Source of the DNA: Acidovorax sp. 210-6
GTDB lineage: Bacteria; Pseudomonadota; Gammaproteobacteria; Burkholderiales; Burkholderiaceae_C
DNA: 64,000 nt
Reading direction: 5' to 3'
Assembly: GCF_010020825.1 (NCBI RefSeq)
Contig: NZ_JAACJE010000001.1
Location: forward strand, 558,001-622,000
Shown here: positions 7,799-17,654 of the stretch, in pieces
How positions within the stretch are numbered: the first letter of the stretch is position 1
Layout of the letters: every line of letters starts with the position of its first letter
Position numbers and translations under genes: made by a program
The notes under the pieces: generated by a model
What the model saw: only the letters and a program-made list of their open reading frames with translations
Told to the model about the DNA's origin: nothing
Database searches by the model: none

Positions 7799-10700
7799 AT
7801 GGCGAAACTAGGTTCTGTGGGCCCTTCCAGAAGTGGGGACCAGTTCCACTACCAGTGGGCTGCCCGGCAATGTCTCGGCCTCCTTGCTGGGAAGGAAGGG
7901 CTCGTCGCGGTGTCCATAGAGGGGGCGTCACTGGCTGAGGGTGAGGTGTCCATAGATGCAGGCGACGAGGTCATTGACGTCGGCCTTTACTATGGTAGCG
8001 AGAAGCTAGCGCAGGCAACGGAGATCCGCTATTTGCAGCTCAAGCACTCATCCACACGCGCCCACGAACCGTGGACGGCGAGTGGCTTGAAAAGGACCAT
8101 TGATGGGTTCTCGAGGCGCTTCAAGGATCTCGAGAGCAGCCTTGGCATCGACATCCTGGCCAACAAGGTGCGATTCTGCTTTCTTACCAATCGGCCCATC
8201 GAGGCAGACGTTCTCGACGCCTTGGCCGACATTTCCGCGGGTACCGCGGCACCTCGCCACCTTGCAATTGACAGATTGCTGAAGCGCTACGCGAAACCGG
8301 CTGGCGCCAACCTGCAGCGCTTTTTCGAAGCATTTTCGGTTGAAGCCGGTGAGCCCGATCTGTGGGAGCAGCGCAATCTACTGAGCAAGGATCTGAGCGC
8401 TTATATGTCCGGGCCGGATGCTGACGCACCGCTGCAGTTGAAGGAGTTGGTCACCCGCAAAGCCACGGACGAAGGAGCGAAAGACCGATCGATTCGTCTC
8501 TACGACGTGCTTCGCGTTCTGCAAGTGAGCGAGGTCGACCTCCTGCCGGCGCCATCGCTGATTGCCGAGCCAAAGCAGGCACTGCCCCGAACCCAGGAAG
8601 CGGAGATTCTTTCGACGCTCCTTGCCGCACAACACCCCGTAGTCATCCACGCCGATGGCGGCGTTGGCAAGTCCACTTTGTCGGCACGACTGTCGCGCGC
8701 CATGCCAGAGGGTTCGGTGGCCGTTTTGTACGACTGCTTTGGCGATGGGACATACCGCCAAGCATTGAAGTATCGACATCGGTATCGCGATGCGCTAGTC
8801 CAGATTGCAAACGAGCTCGCAGCACAGCAACTTTGCCTACCACTGATTCCGTCAGCCAGCACAGATCCCAAGACTTTCATGCGATCCTTCGTGTCGCGGC
8901 TAAAACAGGCCATCGATCTGCTACGGGCAAGCAATCCTCACGCGAGCCTGTGCATCATTGTCGACGCGGCCGACAACGCGTGCATGGCCGCGCATGAGAT
9001 TGGTGAGCGCGCCTTTGTCCATGATCTGATTAACACAGGCATGCCCGATGGGGTGCGGTTGGCTTTCACGTGTAGATCTCACCGTCGAGAACACCTAGGA
9101 GCCCCCCTAGATGCTGTCGTGGTTAAGCTGGAGTCGTTCTCAAAGTCAGAGAGCACCACGCATCTACGGCAGACCTATCCAGATGCGACAGACGCCGAAG
9201 CTGCGGAGTTCGCCTACCTTAGCAGCGACAACCCTCGGGTCCAGGCGTTGGCCATGGAAAGCGGTCAGTCTATTGGCGATATGCTCAGGGCTCTGGGTCC
9301 GGCGCCAACGACCGTTCAGCGAGCCATCGGAGACTTGCTGGCGAAAGCTGTTGCCAAATTGAAGGCTGACTCGGGTCCAACAGAAGCGGGTCAGATTGAT
9401 CTCATTTGCAACGGTCTCGCAGTCCTGCGCCCCCTGGTGCCGATCTCCATCTTGGCCCAGATCTCCGGCGTTTCAGAGAGCGCCGTTCGGACGTTTGCGA
9501 CCGAATTTGGTCGCCCATTGTTTGTCAAGGACGCAAGCCTGCACTTCTTGGACGAGCCTGCGGAGACCTGGTTCAACGAGACTTTCAAGCCCGATGCGGC
9601 TGCACTCGACGCGTTCCTTGCAAAACTCAAGCCCCTCGCAGCAAGCAGTTCGTACGTGGCAGCGGTGTTGCCGCAGCTGTTACTGTCTGCTGGCAGGATG
9701 GACGAGCTGATCGCCCTCGCGCTGTCGGAGGAGAGCCTCCCTGAGCTCAATCCTTTGGAACGAAGAGATGTCGAGTTGCAGCGTCTGATGTTCGCGCTCA
9801 GGGCTTGCCTGCAGCAAGGACGCCATGTCGCTGCTGCCAAGCTCGCGCTGAAGCTTGGGGGCGAAGCAGCCGGCGAAACGCGACAAAACGCGCTCATCCA
9901 AAAGAACACTGACATTGCAGGCGTCCTGCTGGCCTCAGATCGCATTGAAGAACTTGTCTCCAGGCGTACCTTCGGCGGCGAGTGTCTTGGCTTGCATCAT
10001 GCATACGAGGCCGTGCTGCTCTCCGGGAAAGGCGACCTCATTCCTGAGGCAAGGAGTAGGTTACGGATGGCGTGGGAATGGTTGCTCGTTTGGACCAAGC
10101 AACCGCGCAAGCACCATAGTGATCAATCGCTCGATGACGCAGATCGCGCTGAACTGGCGACAGCCCTCTTGAGGTTGCGAGGCCCTGCTGAAGCCGCGAA
10201 CTTTCTCAAGGGCTGGCGCCCGCGAACGGCCACCCTCAGAGCCACCAAACTCGTTGCCGCCAGACTGGTGGATCTCGGCGACTACAAGCGAATGGATGAG
10301 CTTGCCGAGCATGCCGGTGGCGACGTCTGGATGCTGCTTGGCCTCGCCGCGGAAGCAACTCGAGTGGGCCACCTGCTGCCTGAAGCTCCGTTACGCCATC
10401 TAATGTCGATATTGACGGACCCCAAGGTGAAGCTGCCAGAGGAGGAGCCCAGTTGGAGGGGCAGCGGCGATTTGTTGGATGCAGTCAGGTCTGCGATCAC
10501 GCAAGCGCTGCGACGCTTGCCACGCGACGACGCTGCATGGGCAGTCGCGCTGCGGCGCTACCTACCGGTGGAGCCGCCCCGCCAATTCCACAATGACTTC
10601 GACGCAGAGCGAGGGCAACTCGTCAGAGCCTACGCGCTAGAGGCGGCATTGCGCGGCCAGCGGCTAGCACTAGTGGACCTCGCATCGAAGGACATACGTC

Positions 10701-13700
10701 AGGAATTCGAGTCCGTACGATCCCAGAGCAAGGGACAGGAAGCCTCCCGACTGGAGCTCGTTACCGGAGGCGTGCTCTCCTGGTTCATCCTGGCCGCCGA
10801 GATTGCATGTGGTCGTCAGCCCACCGATCTCAATCAACAGATCGAAGCCGCTCTGAAGCAGACGAAATCGGCATTGTCTCGGGATTACCAGCGGACCCTA
10901 AATCTTGACAGGATCGCTGCCGTCGAGTGGACGCAGATCCTGCGCGACGCAGGTGCCACTCAGCCAGCTCAGGCCGAAAAGTTCCTGAATTGGGTCGATG
11001 AGAATGATCGAATTCACTCGGCCACCCTCACCGCGATGTGCCGCATCGCCGCGCGCACAGTTGGTCTGGCCGACCTGGCTCTGCAGCTCAGCACCAGGGC
11101 TTTTGAGCAGTTGGTGGCGTCGCGCAACGACGCAGAGGCGCGTGTCGACGATTTGCAGGAACTGGCGCGTGCCATCTTTTGCGTTAGCAAGCCCGAGTCC
11201 ACGGCCTACTTCGACCGAGCTATCGACATCGCAAGCAAGATCGGCGAAGAGCATTTGTCGAGGTGGACGACGTTCCTCGATCTAGCCGACGCCGCACATT
11301 GTCCTGGGACATCGAGACCTCGGACCGCCTATCGTCTGGCACGGATGGCGGAGCTCACCTACGAGCACATGGCTCGGGACAAGTATATGGATTGGGACCG
11401 ACTGGTCGAAGGTCTGGTCGACCTGTGCCCGCCCTCCAGCCTAGCCATCCTGAGTCGTTGGAGAGACAGAACGTTTGGGCAGACGAGCGAGCTTTTTCCG
11501 AAAGCGATCTACCATTTGCTGGCGACCGGGCATCTGCCGAAGGCGACTCCAGTCGCGCTCAGCGGCACTGTGTCAGGATGGAAGCGCGTGGACGACGTAC
11601 AGGCCGCTATCGAGGCAGAGCCAAACGTCAGTCGAAAAAGGTTACTTCTCCAGGTCGCTTATCGATTCCTGCGAGTCCGGCACGCTGACGCTTCGACATG
11701 GCGCCGGCTCAAAACTCTGGCCGACGAATTGTCTTTGGCACTTCCAGATCTAGAGCGCCTGCTTCACGTTTCCGATTCCCGAGAGTCCATTGAGGCGTCG
11801 GAAAAACTTCCTTCGCCCTCTGGCAGTATCCGCGAGGACAGCGAAAAGCCTAACTGGGATGCGGTCTATAAAGGAGTCGATCTTTGCGATGCCACCGCAG
11901 TCCTCGGGGCTCGGCGGAGTCTCAAGAAGTATGGCCATCGCACACACGCTGGGGAATTCTACGAACAAGGGTGTCAGCGTGCCACCTTATCGCAGATCGA
12001 TTCGTTCCTCCGTGCGATCTTCTCTGACGATGGTTTCGACGTGTACCACTTCGCCACCGTGGTCCGAAACCTTTCAGAATCCAGCAGAAAGCTGCTGTCC
12101 GTTCGCAATGAAATTAGGAGGGCTGTTCTCGCGATAGCCAGCAGGGAGCCTAACCGCGTTGGGCGCCGAGGTTGGGGGCACGAGGGCCCCTTCGATGGCC
12201 TCTATGCCACTGGTCTGATGGCAAAGAAAGAGGTTGCATCCGCTCGGATCAGCGGGTACCTCTCGCAGCTCGAAACGCTAAGTGCCGAGGAACTTTTTCA
12301 TCTGGTGGATCCCCTTGCGTTGCAAATGACGGCCGATGAGGCCGATGAAGTGCTGAACTTCGGCTTTGACTTGCTGGAGGAAGTCCTTGAAGCTGACGAC
12401 GGTGACGGTGCGTGGAATCATGCCCTTGAACCTTCATCCACATGTGAGGAGGCCTTGGCCGGGTATCTCTGGGCGGGGCTGGCGCGTCCCTCCGCATCTG
12501 AGCGATGGGAACATGCTCACTGTGTCCGGAACTGCATCCAATTGGAGTGGACATCGTTGATGGTCGCATTGGCGGCTCGCGCGTGTAGTGTTGACCCTGC
12601 CCCATTCGTTGATCGCGGGCTGGTTTTCTACGAGTGGCACGCTAGGCAATGGCTCTGTCTTGCTTTGGCGCGCGGTGCAATGGACACGCCCAAGGCTGTG
12701 GCCCCATTTCTCGATTTTCTTAGCGCTGCTGTGAAGGAGTCGCACGTCGTCATCCGTCATTTCGCGTCTGATTCGCTGAGGTGGCTTCATCAGGTAGAGG
12801 AGCTTCCGGCGGACCTGCTCGCCATCGTGAACCATGCGAACGGCAAGGAGCTTGTTGTCGAGACTCACGCCAGAGGCTGTAGGGGCGTGGCTGATGTTGC
12901 TTCGGATACGGATACCTCGGAGGGAGAGGATAGGTACCACTTTGGTGTCGATATTGGACCGTACTGGTTCGCGCCCTTAGGCCGTGTCTTTGGGCTCAAT
13001 CAGCGTTCAGTTGAGCGGCGGGTTCGATCGGTGTTGCGCGAGCGCAAGTTGTTGGGACCGAGCCGACACACCGACGATCAGCGCTATAAACGCGGGCTCT
13101 ATCGATGGCAAGAAACTAGACACTCGCACGGCTCCATGCCCGAAGTAGAGGACATCGTCGCTTACCAGTCCTATCACGCCATGATGTTGGTGGCGGGCCA
13201 GCTTCTGAAGACACAGCCGATATCCCGCCGCGCCGACGAAGAAGAGAACCCCTTCGAGGACTGGTTGAAGAGGCAATTGTTGACACGTGCCGACGGACGC
13301 TGGCTTGCTGACAGGCGCGATCCCGAAGTTCTGACTCCTAGTGCCGATAGAAGCGCTCGGGCAAGCAACACGTGGTCCTGGGAGGTAACTCGGCAGTACT
13401 TGGATGATCAGCTTACGACGGACGACAGCATGAGAGTCCTCTGGGGGCACTGGACGACCACCGACGCGGCGAATGGCGAGACCGTCTCTGTCGGATCCGC
13501 GCTCGTATCCTCTTGTTACGCACCGGCGCTCCTGGCAGCCTTGCAGACCAGTCCCGATCCAGGAAGTGTCTATTTGCCTGATGCCGACCACGTCGAGCAT
13601 CGGAACGAATCAGCTGACCCGGAGATGCGGCTCTTCGGATGGGTCACGACCCAAAACGACTCTATGAACCTTGACGAATATGACCCTTGGGCCGGCAAGG

Positions 13701-14059
13701 TAGCCAGCCCAGGCCCGCGTCCTTGCCCCACGATTCTTGAATTCCTAAAGCCAACAATGGACCTTGATTCTAGGTCCTGGTGGCTCTCAACCGGCGGGAC
13801 GCTGAGAAGCGAGACATGGTCGCGCAGCGTCGGCTATGGGGACGAGCGAGACATCTTGACCGGCACCCGGCTGAGCGCCGATGGCGATTTTATTCGCGCG
13901 CTTTTGAAAGGTCGTCCGGAAGACTGCCTGATCGTCTGCGTCAGGGTTCGCCGTAAGCCACCGAAAGACCAGAGTGGCGAGGACGAATACTCTTTCTACA
14001 ACTGGCCCTACAACCGCTTTTACCTGATCGGAAATGATGGAATCACTCGATCGCTCTAA
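7799..14059 (+). CDS. avs3a: Avs3-like antiphage protein: DUF4297/Cap4-type nuclease fused to a STAND NTPase
   Basis: This is a giant 2086-aa protein. I chose ATG 7799 because GGGAGGCG sits just upstream; an earlier in-frame ATG at 7742 lacks this. Residues ~10-130 resemble the Cap4 (DUF4297) dsDNA nuclease domain: GDQFHYQWAARQCL, with candidate active-site residues E41, D60 and Q80-L-K82. A STAND-type ATPase follows: Walker A GGVGKST (K291) and Walker B IIVDAADNA (D389/D392). The remaining ~1500 residues are helical repeats, as in sensor domains. In AVAST systems such proteins recognise a phage protein (the large terminase subunit for Avs1-3), oligomerise and cut DNA. The overlapping small gene downstream fits type 3. 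The subtype call is from domain order and recall, not a search. Confidence 0.75.
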   Translation: MAKLGSVGPSRSGDQFHYQWAARQCLGLLAGKEGLVAVSIEGASLAEGEVSIDAGDEVIDVGLYYGSEKLAQATEIRYLQLKHSSTRAHEPWTASGLKRTIDGFSRRFKDLESSLGIDILANKVRFCFLTNRPIEADVLDALADISAGTAAPRHLAIDRLLKRYAKPAGANLQRFFEAFSVEAGEPDLWEQRNLLSKDLSAYMSGPDADAPLQLKELVTRKATDEGAKDRSIRLYDVLRVLQVSEVDLLPAPSLIAEPKQALPRTQEAEILSTLLAAQHPVVIHADGGVGKSTLSARLSRAMPEGSVAVLYDCFGDGTYRQALKYRHRYRDALVQIANELAAQQLCLPLIPSASTDPKTFMRSFVSRLKQAIDLLRASNPHASLCIIVDAADNACMAAHEIGERAFVHDLINTGMPDGVRLAFTCRSHRREHLGAPLDAVVVKLESFSKSESTTHLRQTYPDATDAEAAEFAYLSSDNPRVQALAMESGQSIGDMLRALGPAPTTVQRAIGDLLAKAVAKLKADSGPTEAGQIDLICNGLAVLRPLVPISILAQISGVSESAVRTFATEFGRPLFVKDASLHFLDEPAETWFNETFKPDAAALDAFLAKLKPLAASSSYVAAVLPQLLLSAGRMDELIALALSEESLPELNPLERRDVELQRLMFALRACLQQGRHVAAAKLALKLGGEAAGETRQNALIQKNTDIAGVLLASDRIEELVSRRTFGGECLGLHHAYEAVLLSGKGDLIPEARSRLRMAWEWLLVWTKQPRKHHSDQSLDDADRAELATALLRLRGPAEAANFLKGWRPRTATLRATKLVAARLVDLGDYKRMDELAEHAGGDVWMLLGLAAEATRVGHLLPEAPLRHLMSILTDPKVKLPEEEPSWRGSGDLLDAVRSAITQALRRLPRDDAAWAVALRRYLPVEPPRQFHNDFDAERGQLVRAYALEAALRGQRLALVDLASKDIRQEFESVRSQSKGQEASRLELVTGGVLSWFILAAEIACGRQPTDLNQQIEAALKQTKSALSRDYQRTLNLDRIAAVEWTQILRDAGATQPAQAEKFLNWVDENDRIHSATLTAMCRIAARTVGLADLALQLSTRAFEQLVASRNDAEARVDDLQELARAIFCVSKPESTAYFDRAIDIASKIGEEHLSRWTTFLDLADAAHCPGTSRPRTAYRLARMAELTYEHMARDKYMDWDRLVEGLVDLCPPSSLAILSRWRDRTFGQTSELFPKAIYHLLATGHLPKATPVALSGTVSGWKRVDDVQAAIEAEPNVSRKRLLLQVAYRFLRVRHADASTWRRLKTLADELSLALPDLERLLHVSDSRESIEASEKLPSPSGSIREDSEKPNWDAVYKGVDLCDATAVLGARRSLKKYGHRTHAGEFYEQGCQRATLSQIDSFLRAIFSDDGFDVYHFATVVRNLSESSRKLLSVRNEIRRAVLAIASREPNRVGRRGWGHEGPFDGLYATGLMAKKEVASARISGYLSQLETLSAEELFHLVDPLALQMTADEADEVLNFGFDLLEEVLEADDGDGAWNHALEPSSTCEEALAGYLWAGLARPSASERWEHAHCVRNCIQLEWTSLMVALAARACSVDPAPFVDRGLVFYEWHARQWLCLALARGAMDTPKAVAPFLDFLSAAVKESHVVIRHFASDSLRWLHQVEELPADLLAIVNHANGKELVVETHARGCRGVADVASDTDTSEGEDRYHFGVDIGPYWFAPLGRVFGLNQRSVERRVRSVLRERKLLGPSRHTDDQRYKRGLYRWQETRHSHGSMPEVEDIVAYQSYHAMMLVAGQLLKTQPISRRADEEENPFEDWLKRQLLTRADGRWLADRRDPEVLTPSADRSARASNTWSWEVTRQYLDDQLTTDDSMRVLWGHWTTTDAANGETVSVGSALVSSCYAPALLAALQTSPDPGSVYLPDADHVEHRNESADPEMRLFGWVTTQNDSMNLDEYDPWAGKVASPGPRPCPTILEFLKPTMDLDSRSWWLSTGGTLRSETWSRSVGYGDERDILTGTRLSADGDFIRALLKGRPEDCLIVCVRVRRKPPKDQSGEDEYSFYNWPYNRFYLIGNDGITRSL

Positions 14060-14735
14060 GGCAGTCATCGAACTCGGCAAGCGAATTGTTGCCAGCCAAA
14101 CCCTCGGTGACGATGTCGTGGCTCAGTGGATGGCGCACCTGATCGCTGAGAAGATTTCCGCTGCGGAAAGCGCGCCCGAGGACACGCGGGAGGCCGCCGT
14201 AGCAGCTTGCGTTGAAGTAGTCCTGAAGCTTTGGGCGCATCGATATGCGCTGCCTCCGTACATGAGGCCCCTAAGAGAGTTGGACCCGCTGCTCCACACC
14301 CTCAAGTCCCTCAGCCTGGATAAAGCTGACGAGTACAGGTATTTCTCACGGCCCCCGCGCGAAGAAGAGCTTGATGGTGCAACCGATGACGAGAAGAGCC
14401 TTTTCGAGACAGCCATTGGCATCGATCACTCAGCGAGAGAGTTAATTCGCTACCTTCTTGGCGCGGCGACAGAGCGGTCAGCCGATTCGGTGAAGTTATG
14501 GCTGGAGGATGCGGTCAAGGGTGGCTTGGACGTCAGCGTCGAGTTGAATGTTTCCACCTTCGTCGCGGACAGTCTCCTCAAGGCCAAGGAAGAGTCTCAG
14601 CAGAGGGCGATGTTGAAACGAATCGCAAGGCTAGAGAGCTTTGCGGACGCCGCAAAGGCGCTAGCAGGCGAAATGAGGAAGACGCTTCCTCCGGGCTCGG
14701 ACAGCTCGGAAGGCCGGCGTGAGAAGCTTGAGTAG
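14034..14735 (+). CDS. avs3b: Small partner of the Avs3-like protein (Avs3b-like)
   Basis: This 233-aa protein starts 26 bp inside the end of the nuclease-ATPase gene, so the two are translationally coupled and probably act together. It is almost wholly helical and acidic in the middle (RPPREEELDGATDDEKSLFE) with a basic C-terminal helix (RAMLKRIARLESFADAAKAL). I see no catalytic motif. AVAST type 3 systems are described as two-gene systems with a small second protein of unknown role, which is the main reason for this name. It could equally be an antitoxin-like or regulatory partner. ATG 14037 is an alternative start. Confidence 0.6.
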   Translation: MMESLDRSKAVIELGKRIVASQTLGDDVVAQWMAHLIAEKISAAESAPEDTREAAVAACVEVVLKLWAHRYALPPYMRPLRELDPLLHTLKSLSLDKADEYRYFSRPPREEELDGATDDEKSLFETAIGIDHSARELIRYLLGAATERSADSVKLWLEDAVKGGLDVSVELNVSTFVADSLLKAKEESQQRAMLKRIARLESFADAAKALAGEMRKTLPPGSDSSEGRREKLE

Positions 14736-14762
14736 GTCCGCCACTGCCAGCGACTGCTTCTG

Positions 14763-14787
14763 ATCGCAGCAGCCGTTCCGCTGCGAT
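14763..14787 (+). terminator. Weak stem-loop downstream of the Avs-type genes
   Basis: ATCGCAGC (14763-14770) and GCTGCGAT (14780-14787) form a perfect 8-bp stem with a 9-nt loop, 28 bp after the avs3b stop. No T-run follows, so intrinsic termination is uncertain. Confidence 0.35.
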
Positions 14788-14990
14788 GAGGCGATCGACG
14801 GCTAACAGCCTAAACCGACGTCAACATTGCACCACGATTGCACGCCCAGGCAAACATTTCTAGAATTCGCTGCCCACAACCATCCACCGGAGGATCGAGT
14901 CCCATGCGCCACTGATGCGGCCGTCAACGCGACGGCAAATCTCCACTGCCCCCACGACGCGGGGGAGCTCTTTGCATCTTTGGACCATGT

Positions 14991-16619
14991 ATGGCGATTT
15001 CTCATCTCTCCCTGGAGGGCGTGTCCTACGTCCTGCCGAACGGCGAAACGCTTTTTTCCGATCTCAACGAAAACTTTGACCAGCGGCACACCGGCCTAGT
15101 CGGACGCAATGGCAGCGGCAAGACCGTTCTGGCGCGCATTCTTTCGGGCCAACTGCAGCCCACCCGTGGGCGCTGTGTGCGAACAGGTGCAGTGCATTAC
15201 CTCGCCCAACAGGTCAGCCCACGCGCGGACACCACCGTTGCCGATCTGGCAGGCGTGCAAGGCGTGCTGGATGCGCTCAAGCGCATCGAGGCCGGCAGTT
15301 CCGCGCAGGCGGATTTCGACGTGGTCGCCGATCGATGGGACATCGAACAGCAGCTTGGGCAGGCACTGGCGCAGCAAGGTCTCACACATCTGGATCCCAT
15401 CACACCGGCCGGCGTGCTCAGCGGCGGTGAGGCAATGCGGGTGGCCTTGATTGGCGCCCAACTGTCTAACGCGGATTTCCTCATCCTGGACGAACCCAGC
15501 AACCACCTTGACCAGCACAGCCGTCGGGCCTTGATCGAATGGCTGCATCACTGGGAGCGCGGACTGCTGGTGATCAGCCATGACCGGCAGTTATTGGCGC
15601 GCATGGATCGCATCGTCGAGTTGTCCTCCCTGGGCTTGCGAAGCTACGGGGGCAACTATGCTTTCTATGCGCAGGCCAAAGCACAGGAAAAGCAAAACGC
15701 ACTCGCCGAACTCGACCGCGCCAAGCTCGATCGACGGCGCGAAGAGCAGTCCATGCGGCAACAGCGCGAACGTCAGGAGAAGCGCCAGGCGCGAGGCACA
15801 CGCAGTGGCAAGCAGGCTAACCAGGCCAAGATCCTGCTCGATCGCCAAAAGGAGCGCAGCGAACAATCCATGGGGAAACTGCGCCGACTGCAAGCGGATG
15901 CGCGGCTCGAACTGTCACAGCTCGTGCGCGAAGCAGCCGCACAGGCTGCAGACGACCTGCACATCCACTTGCACGAGTCCCCCAATCCTGGAGTTGCCCC
16001 ACGCAATGTGGCAGAGCTGGAAAACGTGGAACTGCCGTTTGTGCCCCAGGCGACTCGTACCATCAGCCTGCTGGTGGGAGGGCAGCAGCGCATCGGATTG
16101 CTGGGCCCCAACGGTTGCGGAAAATCCACCCTACTGAAGGTGCTTGCCGGCCGAATCGATCCCATGGCAGGTGTTTGCAGGGTTACCGACCGCGTGGCGC
16201 ATCTCGACCAAGGGCTGGACATCCTGGATGCGCAGCTCCCGGTTCTCGGCCAACTGCAGGCTGTGAATCACACCCTGAGTGAGGGCGAACTGCGGACGCG
16301 ATTGGCACAACTGGGACTGGACGCACTAAGGATCGCCATGCCCAGCGGATTGCTCAGCGGCGGAGAGCGCCTCAAGGCGGACCTGGCCTGTGTTCTTTAT
16401 GCAGACATGCCGCCACACTTGCTGTTGCTGGACGAGCCCAGCAATCACCTGGATTTGCCCTCCGTGCAGGCGTTGGAGAGGCTGCTGGCAAGCTACCAGG
16501 GAGCGCTGGTCGTTGCATCGCATGACCATGCCTTTCTGGAGCAACTGCGGCTGACGAATCTGTTGGTGCCTGGCGCCGAAGGTTGGGCACTCATGCCTGT
16601 TGACCACCTGGCCGCATGA
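14991..16619 (+). CDS. ABC-F family ATP-binding protein
   Basis: This 542-aa protein carries two ABC cassettes in tandem and no membrane segments. The first has Walker A GRNGSGKT, signature LSGGE and Walker B FLILDEPSNHLD. The second has GPNGCGKST, LSGGE and LLLLDEPSNHLD. Between them lies a long charged helical linker (residues ~235-310, rich in R/E/Q), the P-site tRNA-interaction motif region of ABC-F proteins. These are soluble ribosome-associated translation factors, some giving antibiotic resistance; which type this is cannot be told here. No good ribosome-binding site precedes ATG 14991, though a CCCCC/GGGGG hairpin lies about 25-45 bp upstream. It may be chromosomal or transposon cargo. 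Confidence 0.88.
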   Translation: MAISHLSLEGVSYVLPNGETLFSDLNENFDQRHTGLVGRNGSGKTVLARILSGQLQPTRGRCVRTGAVHYLAQQVSPRADTTVADLAGVQGVLDALKRIEAGSSAQADFDVVADRWDIEQQLGQALAQQGLTHLDPITPAGVLSGGEAMRVALIGAQLSNADFLILDEPSNHLDQHSRRALIEWLHHWERGLLVISHDRQLLARMDRIVELSSLGLRSYGGNYAFYAQAKAQEKQNALAELDRAKLDRRREEQSMRQQRERQEKRQARGTRSGKQANQAKILLDRQKERSEQSMGKLRRLQADARLELSQLVREAAAQAADDLHIHLHESPNPGVAPRNVAELENVELPFVPQATRTISLLVGGQQRIGLLGPNGCGKSTLLKVLAGRIDPMAGVCRVTDRVAHLDQGLDILDAQLPVLGQLQAVNHTLSEGELRTRLAQLGLDALRIAMPSGLLSGGERLKADLACVLYADMPPHLLLLDEPSNHLDLPSVQALERLLASYQGALVVASHDHAFLEQLRLTNLLVPGAEGWALMPVDHLAA

Positions 16620-16738
16620 CTGCCCTTTGTGATGGCGGAAAAATCAGGGAATCATCCGTTGGGATGAGTCACTCATCTTCTTCCAAAACGGGCTGATCCA
16701 TGAAGCCAGCCCCACAGTTCACAGACCAAGGCCTGTGC

Positions 16739-17452
16739 TCAAGCACGGTCGATACCCGGTGAGTGGAACTGCAGGAGCTTCTGGTGCAATGCATCTCTCA
16801 CAAGGGGACAAGACAGCCCCATGGATCCATCACAGGCAATCAGATGCGCCTGTGCCGATTCGGGCCAGTCCTCGATATCGTCATCCAGGGCGATCCAATG
16901 CCTTGGCTTTCTTCGCTGGGCATCAGCTAACACCTGCACGCCTCGGGGACTGCTGCGAAACGATGCAAGGGTCCAAGGATCCGCGCCATGCACACGCTTG
17001 TGAAAGGTGCCCCCGATGAACCTTGTTCGCAATGAATCGGGAAGCAATTTAAGGGTCTTGCTGTAGCCCGGCCGAATGCACCAGGTGCTGCTGAGCACCA
17101 GGGCCACCGCAGGAAAGGGCGCCAGCACCCCTTCCAAGTGGGGAAGCCACTCGAAAAGCGCATGGCCCGCCGCCTGGTAGGGACTCATGTGGATGCCCTT
17201 TCGGGGATGCCAGAGCACCGCCTCGTGGTGGACGACACCATCCAGATCAAGGTAGAGCACGACGTCAGCGCTGCGCGGCGCTGATGCCGGGATGTAGGGA
17301 GTAGCGCTATCGAGCGTCTGGCTGACCATGCAGCGATTTTGAAGCGGCCTGGCCGACCTTGCCAGTTGTTCTGGGGCCGATGCCAAGAAATTCCAACGAC
17401 GTGCATCCCCAATACCTGGAAAGAGGCTGGCTCGGAGCCGTACTTGCACCAT
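16739..17452 (-). CDS. HAD-like domain protein
   Basis: Up to 237 aa. The core begins DVVLYLDLDGVVHHEA, with the HAD motif I D-x-D, followed by LVLSSTWCIRPGYSKTL (motif II region, Ser) and HWIALDDDIEDW (acidic motif IV). This matches small stand-alone HAD proteins often found in accessory regions and related to those in RNA-repair contexts; the substrate is unknown. An internal ATG at 17329 gives a 196-aa protein that begins just before the domain, and neither start has a clear ribosome-binding site. It is divergent from the antitoxin-like gene at 17655 and shares with it the dyad at 17468-17520. Confidence 0.65.
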   Translation of the reverse strand: MVQVRLRASLFPGIGDARRWNFLASAPEQLARSARPLQNRCMVSQTLDSATPYIPASAPRSADVVLYLDLDGVVHHEAVLWHPRKGIHMSPYQAAGHALFEWLPHLEGVLAPFPAVALVLSSTWCIRPGYSKTLKLLPDSLRTRFIGGTFHKRVHGADPWTLASFRSSPRGVQVLADAQRRKPRHWIALDDDIEDWPESAQAHLIACDGSMGLSCPLVRDALHQKLLQFHSPGIDRA

Positions 17453-17467
17453 ACCCGTGGCCGCTGG

Positions 17468-17520
17468 TGTTCACTTTTTTGCGATGTTCACGGAACGTGA
17501 ACACGACAAAAAAATGAACA
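17468..17520. promoter_or_regulatory. 53-bp nested dyad between divergent genes
   Basis: An inner palindrome, TGTTCACG-GAA-CGTGAACA (17485-17503), is flanked symmetrically about the same centre (17494) by TGTTCACTTTTTTG (17468-17481) and its near-perfect inverse CAAAAAAATGAACA (17507-17520). TGTTCA therefore occurs twice in each orientation. Such a paired dyad is typical of a site bound cooperatively by a dimeric regulator. It lies just upstream of the minus-strand HAD gene and about 135 bp upstream of the plus-strand antitoxin-like gene. Which protein binds is unknown. Confidence 0.55.
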
Positions 17521-17654
17521 AGCTGATCGCTCTCGGTATCCGCGCCAATCGCCAGCCAATGTGTAGCGCAAGACAGGTAGCGACATGGCTCCCGTCGATG
17601 CACCGGATTGCCTCGGTGTTGCCCGCGACAGTCAAAGACTGTAGCCTTCCCCGC

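Noticed and set aside
1..14735. CRISPR array or guide-RNA system linked to the Tn7-like element
   Set aside because: No regularly spaced direct repeats and no Cas-like protein were found in the visible part.
16663..16677. Palindrome GATGAGTCACTCATC between the convergent ABC-F and HAD genes as a terminator
   Set aside because: The arms meet with a one-base centre, which cannot form an RNA hairpin loop of normal size, and no T-run follows. It may be a protein site, but nothing supports this.
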